DNA of 64,000 nucleotides from Dermatemys mawii. Lineage: Eukaryota; Chordata; Testudines; Dermatemydidae. The stretch covers positions 16,390,676-16,454,675 of the forward strand of contig ML677333.1 of assembly GCA_007922305.1 (NCBI GenBank). The letters run 5' to 3'. Of this stretch, positions 58,141-64,000 are shown one piece after another. The stretch's first letter is position 1; every line of letters starts with the position of its first letter. A model generated the notes under the pieces. It was given only the letters and a program-made list of their open reading frames with translations. It had not been told where the DNA came from and made no database searches. The position numbers were made by a program, and so were the translations under genes.

Positions 58141-59418
58141 TGGTATATCCTAACTCATAATGGTTAGAGATTGGCTTAAACCCTGAAGCAGGTGCTGTAG
58201 GGCCTGCTACTGCTCTCATTGAGGTCAATGGAAAAAACTCCAATTGTCTTCAGTGTAGATTGGATCACATTCTAAATGCTTCGTGCAGAACAAAATGAAG
58301 TAACTTTAGATTCAGTGATTCACACTATATTCAAAGAGTAACTCTGATGTTTCTGTGTCAAGACATGGGCCAAACGCAGAACCATTTATCCAACCCTTCC
58401 AACCACCCAGCTCGGACCCTGAATATTTTGACAAGTGGCCCTTGGATCCAAACCACCTTTAGTGTGCAAAACCAAACCTTGATGAATGAGGTTTTGCAAA
58501 ACCATCTGGCTCTTATTTGCCTTGTAAAACTGCTATAAGAGGCCACAATTATCATACAACTTCCTGTGACTGCCCTCAAAGAACCCCTTCACTGGACTCA
58601 GCACAATTCAACTCCTCCACTCATTAGCAGGCCACCCCCACTGAGTAAATCATTTTCACTGCTCCCTACAGTGATTTCTTAATGCACTAAATGTCACTAT
58701 AAATGAACTAAAAAACAGACCCAAACTGGTTCATCTTTTCTGAATCTATCCAAACGCAAGTGGTTTGGATACACTGGGACTAAATCAATGAACCCCCTTA
58801 GTTGGGGGCTTGGTTTTATAAAAGCAAAAGCCATTTGATGAGGCTTTGCAAAGCTGCCACAAGTTTTGACCTATGAGTGATGGCTTTGAATCATTTTGCT
58901 CTGATTCAGCAAAGGATTTAAGAACTTGCTTTATTTAACAGTCACGGGGATGCAAGAAGGTGTTTAAAATTAAGCACTTGTTAAGTGCTCTGCTGAACAA
59001 AGATGATGTGCAGAATCAAGGCCTACATATATCACAAAGTGATATTATTTAGAAGAAAACCTATACTTTGTTTTCTATATTTGATAAAGAATAAACGTTA
59101 GTGTGGGTTAAAGGCTCCATTTTTAACCCTACCATTTTGATTTTAAATTACTCCAGCAGAAACTGCAGTTTAAATCTCTGAGCACTTTGCTTGAAGAACT
59201 ACAGGACTGGGCAGCCCACGATGTTTTAGAATGTTATACTTTTATGATCATCTCATTAAGCAAACTGGTTTATTACAAGCAACAGTAAGGTGCTAATTCA
59301 ATTCCCGCCTGTGATTTTTTTTCCCAAGCTTGTTTACCTGTGAAGCCATGTGTAACTAAAGAAAATCCCCACAGCCAGTGGTGGGAGATAGAGGGGGAAG
59401 AGGCCTCACTACTACATT
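58141..59418. other. Non-coding, small repeats only
   Basis: A 'GTCAATGGAAAAAACTCC' palindromic fragment sits at 58215-58270 and an 'AATTAAGCACTTGTTAAGTGC' palindrome at 58968-58990. No gene seen. Frames at 58347-58579 show no motif. Confidence 0.4.
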
Positions 59419-59538
59419 TATATAAGCTTTAGTCCAAAATCTCCAAGCCCCCAAGGTTTAATTATCGTGTGCAGTGTAGTGTTGAATAGGAAAAAGGGAC
59501 TGTAGCATGATGGAACGATTTTCACACTGATACCCACA
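59419..59538 (+). repeat. 120-bp direct repeat, copy 2
   Basis: See 57027-57146, 2392 bp away in the same orientation with about 97 percent identity. The flanks differ (here ACTACATT before, ATGGAACTGG after). Confidence 0.85.
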
Positions 59539-61737
59539 ATGGAACTGGAGCATTGGGAAGGCGGGGAGAGAGGGCACTAAAAGTTCTAAACTCATTTGAA
59601 GTGAAGAAGGAGAAAAATACCTTGTAGGGTTTCAACACATTATGACTGGAATTATAAATATTAACTATTTTCTTCATCTCTCCTGTGTGAAATGCATCTA
59701 TGGGTTTATTGCTGCAAAATGAACAAGCTAGAACCTCTGAAGTTTAGGTTAAAAGAAAAAAACACCACAACAACTTTCCTCAGCTTTTGTATTTACCTCA
59801 TTTCAAGTTGTGTTACTGGTTAGCAGAACTAAAAGGTGAAAAAGACCCCATACTATTATTCACTTTAGCACATGTGTGACCTGAAGAGGATTAAAGGTTT
59901 GCTCAACCTCTATTCATAGCATTCTTAAAGGCTTTTTTTTTTCAAAGAACTCTTTAAACAAAGGTTGCCAAACTAAGCACTTCTTTCATTGCTGCTTAGC
60001 TGAGATATATTGTCAATTAGTGAGCAACCTTTTCAATTCAGTGTAATTGGGGCTTTCAATTCTAATTACATTATATACCTATAGAGAAATGTGAATAAAA
60101 TAATAATACGTTTATAAAATATCCATGGATGAAACATTTAATATAACATACTGTTATAGCAGGTTCCATGTTCTACCACAGACTTGGCTGCAAATCCAGA
60201 GTACCTTGAATCTATAGGTCTATAAAAGGCTTTGATGCTTGCAAATGTAATATATAAATAATAATTATAATCAGAACTGTAGTGAGTACTGTGGCTAAGG
60301 TTATTTCAGTCACTGATATATTTTTGAAACTTTCATTTTTTAGCCTGAGCTTTTCCAAGGTTTCTCTCTGTTTGAAGGTGAATACTTTCGGAAAGTTTGA
60401 GCAACAGCAGTCCTGCCAATTTTAAGTACCAAGTGACTTGAAAAAATACATACTTTACCCATCCTTGCCATCTTTTTATCTGGATCAGCTGCCGACCCCC
60501 AATAAACCTACTGATATACATTTCTTTTACATAAGAAGGCCTTCAGAAGTAGGGTTCTCCTACTTCAGTGGTTCACAGGATGAGAGACCATGACAGGCTG
60601 GAGTGCTTAGGATAGCACAACTGGGGTCTGCAGTAGCTCAAGAGGTGAAAACAACATAGCTGTAGGGCAGAAAATAATTGCCCTGCAATAGGCAGCAGCT
60701 CTGCAGAATTCCTAGGCTCTCTCAGAGCAGAAACTTTGAGATAATTTAGTAGCTTTGTAACACAGGGACCTTCCCCAGCTCCAACCCACTAAATGTCCAC
60801 AAAGAACAGGTTCCCTCTACCACAGAATCAGGAGGACAGAGCTCCTCCAGCTCAGACCTGGCCAAATCAAAGCTCTTGCCCATGTGGGTCTTTGAAATGT
60901 TGAGGAACATTCTAAGTTCTGCATGTTCCCTTGTGGGAAGGTCTAAAGTCAATGACTTCAACAAGGCTATGACAATTTATGTCAGCTGAGGATCTGCCCC
61001 TCAGTCTTTGGCCTCTGAAGTCTTGCTTAGAAGCCTTAATAAGCTCGGAAGGTGGAACATAGGTTGACTAGGAAAGTATATGGAGCTTGTCACAGCGACC
61101 TAAAAGTTCTACAAGTTACATAGGGAGCTGCTTGATCTCCATGGCTTCTCTTAAACCCCTCTCGCCCTGTCTGCTTCTTCAGAGCTCCTAAGCTCCTTAG
61201 TGTTTTTCCTCCTCTGCACCAGCTCGAAGTGAGAACCCTTGCAGAAATGTGTAGCTCTGCAGGGCTGTAGGAGCAGCCCTGGCCAACAGCAACATTGATG
61301 TTCTGGAGCTCTGAGCATCTTTAAATGACTGCAGAAGGCAGGGAGCAGTAAGAGGAGCATGTTTCAAAACTTTAAACTGTTAGAGGATCCAAATATTTGC
61401 AACTCAGAAAAGCTATGATTATTCCGATAACCTCCACTTCGCCTCTGTAGTGACCCCCTGAGAATAACAATCAACTCTGAGTCAACATTCTCCATTCAGA
61501 GAAAAACAGTCCATCTTATGAGTTGCCACAAAACTAGAATTGTTTACATTTAATCATGGTTGAACTCAGAGTGACTTTTCTAAATGTAAAATATCTGAAG
61601 TTTTAGGCCTTATGAAAAAAAGATGAAGATTGGAAGATGGATATGGTAAAAATAGATCAGTCAAATTTATTTTTTTGAAGTGCTGTTATCTCCTGAGGAC
61701 TTCTTAAAAACCTTTTAAAAGTGACATATCCCAAAAT
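59539..61737. other. AT-rich DNA, no gene seen
   Basis: No exon or clear repeat was recognised. The frames at 60746-60964 and 61151-61360 (minus) carry no domain. Confidence 0.4.
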
Positions 61738-62026
61738 AAGGGCTTGTACAGATGGGAAAGTTTTTCCATTTATGCTGCCATAGTTAAACCAATCTAGTTA
61801 CATCAGTTTAATCCCCATGTGGACACTCTTGTTCTGGAATAAGAGTGACTTTTTTTTAAGTTCAGCTTAATCCCCTTCCAAAGGGATGAAAACTAAACCA
61901 GAAAAAGGCACTTTTATATTACAGAATCAGAGAGCCCACATGTGGAGTTAAACAGGTCTAACTATAGCGGTTTAAATTCACACCTTATCTTATACCAGTA
62001 TAACTTTCCCTTATAGACAAGCCATG
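61738..62026. mobile_element. Palindromic MITE (about 285 bp)
   Basis: The left arm GGCTTGTACAGATGGGAAAGTT minus its first bases (61741-61762) and the right arm (62002-62023, other strand GGCTTGTCTATAAGGGAAAG) match over 22 bp with about four differences. The interior has opposing 'AAACCAATCTAGTTACATC' and 'AACAGGTCTAACTATAGCGG' words. No coding. It ends 35 bp before the next element. Confidence 0.65.
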
Positions 62027-62060
62027 TATTGATGACAGGACCAACCATTTTTATACTTTT

Positions 62061-63215
62061 ACTCCTCAGAGAATTCTGTGCCACTGCACAAGTTCAGAAT
62101 TTATGTTCCCCACAGATTTCTTTGCTTCCCTGCAGAAAAATTACTTTCTGATGGGAAAGCAAAGGGAAGCCACAAGTGTGGCCATGCAACCCTCCCAGCA
62201 GTATGTTGTGGGTGCCCAGGGCAGCTGGCAGAGTGGTAAATCACTGTAGGGAAGAGGGTAGACTGGAGAAGAGCTGGCTGGTGACTCCTACCCTACACCA
62301 GACTCAGCTGCTACTCCCAGCTGGGCTGGGGAAGGTAGGACTTCCTCTTCCCCTACATGGCATCCCATGCAGTGTCAGACCTGCCCCCAGATTCCTCCCC
62401 CATCTGTAGAAAGTTCTGCAAACTGTTCTCCCCACCCCTGCATTTTCTGCACACATTGCAGGATCTGCCTAACCTCAGTGCATCCAGACCCCCTCATATC
62501 CAGACCCTCCCACCAAGCCTCACTACCATGCACTCAGATTACCCCCATGAGCCCCACTGCCCCTGCATCTGGACTATCCCAACAAGCCACCATCACCTGG
62601 ATCCCTACCCTACCAAGCCCCAACCAGCTGTGCTTGGATCCCCACTCCCCCAGCATCTGGACCCCCCTATTAAGCCCCCACACCCAGACCCTTCTACTAA
62701 GCTCTATCACCCCCATACCAAACCCCCTAATGAGCCCCAACCACTTTCACCTGGACCCTCCTGAGGAATCCCATTACCATTGCACTCAGAACCCCTCAAC
62801 AAGCTAAGTGCATCCAGATCCCCATTGCATCTGGATCCTCCACTAAGTCACCTGCATCAGATTGCCCCACACAGAACCCTCTCAACAAATACCTGGATCC
62901 ACCCATGTTAAGCCCTCCACAATTGGATCCTTCCTTGCTGAGACTCCCTGCCCTTACCTGGTGCACCTGGCATTGAGAGGCGGGGCCCTGGAGCATTTCT
63001 GGGGCAGGCCCGACCCTAGCACTGTGTCAAGATTGGTTGCAGCCTCACTGCTGTGTCTGTGTGCTGGGGGAGCTGCACAGTGATCTCCCACCTCTGTGCA
63101 GCCAGGGGCCTGTGCTCTCCAATAATATGCTGGAGCCTACATATTTATTTGACAAATAAAATTTGCAGAATTTTTGAGAATTTTAATATATTGTGCACAG
63201 AATTTTTAATTTTAA
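62061..63215 (+). mobile_element. GC-rich non-autonomous DNA transposon, copy B (longest)
   Basis: It starts ACTCCTCAGAGAATTCTG and follows copy A (5001) phrase for phrase for about 450 bp. Its 3' part (63130-63210), with TTTGACAAATAAAATTTGC and TTGTGCACAGAA, matches the reverse of 19976-20060. Between lies a C-rich region with a degenerate 30-40 bp repeat at about 62480-62900. No terminal motif closes the 3' side. Frames at 62357-62807 are composition by-products, not genes. Confidence 0.65.
62480..62900 (+). repeat. Degenerate C-rich minisatellite
   Basis: Recurring GCATCTGGACCCCC / CATCCAGATCCCC and AAGCCCCAACC words at 30-40 bp spacing. It lies in the MITE at 62061. Period and copy number are approximate because units are diverged. 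Confidence 0.6.
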
Positions 63216-63304
63216 TTTTTAATTGCTTTCATGATTACTTTAAAATGCTTGATTTGGGTTTATGTAACAACCATGCTTCCTGTTAGCTTATTTATTCTTA
63301 CAAG

Positions 63305-64000
63305 CAGAGCCATCCCCATAGGACGGACTGGGGCAACCACCCCAGGCCTTGTGCTTCAGGGGGATGTGGGGTGGTGGTGGGCAGGATGGCCTGCGGGCGG
63401 ATAGTGGGGGGGTCTGGCACCAGAAGCAGGGGTCAGGCCTACACCCCACACTCAATGGCCTAGATGTTATTTCTTTTTCTTGCCCGCAGCACCCTGGGCT
63501 TCGGCTCAGTCTCTGCAGCAGCGAGTGACCCAACCCCAGCCCACTCCACTCAGCTCTGCTGGCTCTTGTCATCTCTGGTTGCCACAGGGTCCTAGTGCCT
63601 CCCAACCACAAATGCCAGGGCAGGCAGACCCAGGTTGACCCTGACCCTTCCATTTTCCAGCAGGACCCTCAACCAGCACAGGGGCCCCCTTGGCCCTAGC
63701 ACAGATGAGTGCCAGCCAGTAGTATCCATCATCCCTCACCCATCGCCAAGCAGTGGTGTCCTCCCAGTGCCTCACTCCTCCCCCTTCCCCTGCCCTTTCT
63801 CCCTTCACCCAGAACTGGGTGGGGTCCTCCAATGCCACCTCCAGGCCAGGGCCAGCTCTCATCGCCAGCTCTCATCGCTCAGGGTGCTCCATGTCTTTCA
63901 GCTCTCCAGCTTTGGGGTCTCCCTCCCTGAAATACCAGGAACTGGGATCCCACAACTCTCCTGTCTCCACCACCCACCAGGACTGGGATCCTCCACTCAC
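63305..64000. mobile_element. GC-rich interspersed repeat, probable hAT type, runs off the window
   Basis: It starts CAGAGCCATCCCCATAGGAC, a CAGRG-like hAT terminus, then GGGGCAACCACCCCAGGCC and a G/C-rich body through the end of the window. The right end is not seen. The open frames on both strands (63288-63862 minus, 63709-63930 plus) have no family features. Identity as a MITE is inferred from the end motif and composition. Confidence 0.45.

Noticed and set aside
62357..62807. 135- and 146-codon overlapping frames, Pro/His/Ser rich
   Set aside because: They lie in the C-rich minisatellite of the MITE at 62061 and overlap each other in different frames; composition effect only.
63288..63862. 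97- and 121-codon minus-strand frames
   Set aside because: Located in a GC-rich repeat body, with no family likeness and no conserved start context.
1..64000. CRISPR array, rRNA, operon or phage content
   Set aside because: No regularly spaced identical repeats with unique spacers, no rRNA text and no dense gene blocks. The repeat content is that of a vertebrate genome.

Overview
This window reads as non-coding vertebrate DNA, most likely from a turtle or another non-avian reptile. It is AT-rich and has no compact gene layout, no operons and no recognisable host exon. It is filled with CR1 LINE fragments, hAT transposons, a Penelope-like retroelement (PLE) and many short palindromic repeats of the kinds seen in turtle genomes. 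The turtle call comes from the repeat mix and from recalled family likeness, not from a gene. The window could be intergenic or lie inside a long intron; the sequence does not say which.

Layout. 1-8 kb: plain AT-rich DNA with small palindromic repeats, an LTR-like stretch (about 3.1-4.1 kb) holding a PLE tail, and a GC-rich MITE (about 5.0-5.7 kb). 8.0-9.2 kb: a 5'-truncated CR1 on the minus strand with decayed reverse transcriptase. 9-25 kb: mostly featureless, with a CR1 tail at 13.7 kb and a reverse-oriented MITE at 20 kb. 25.6-28.9 kb: a CR1 3' end split by a complete 3.13-kb hAT element with terminal inverted repeats, an exact 8-bp target duplication, a broken BED-finger transposase and a GC-rich minisatellite. 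30-32 kb: tRNA-like SINE heads, MIR-like sequence and a GC-rich element. 36.9-37.6 kb: an LTR-like repeat. 38.3 kb: a 295-bp hAT MITE. 40.8-42.0 kb: a second, unrelated hAT-like transposase relic. 45.4-46.3 kb: another LTR-like repeat. 50-54 kb: the most structured region, where the 3' end of a PLE (GIY-YIG endonuclease coding end plus two tandem tails) carries a hAT MITE that itself holds a palindromic MITE. 56.9-59.6 kb: a MIR-like SINE and a 120-bp direct duplication. 61.7-64 kb: three further DNA-transposon-like repeats.

The genes here are all dead transposon genes. The strongest unusual signal is a hammerhead-ribozyme-like fold in the PLE tail at 53221-53260, whose core is intact in one of the three alignable copies in the window. 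Hammerheads in PLEs are known in the literature, so this is a likely instance of a known class with one odd extra base, not a proven new system.
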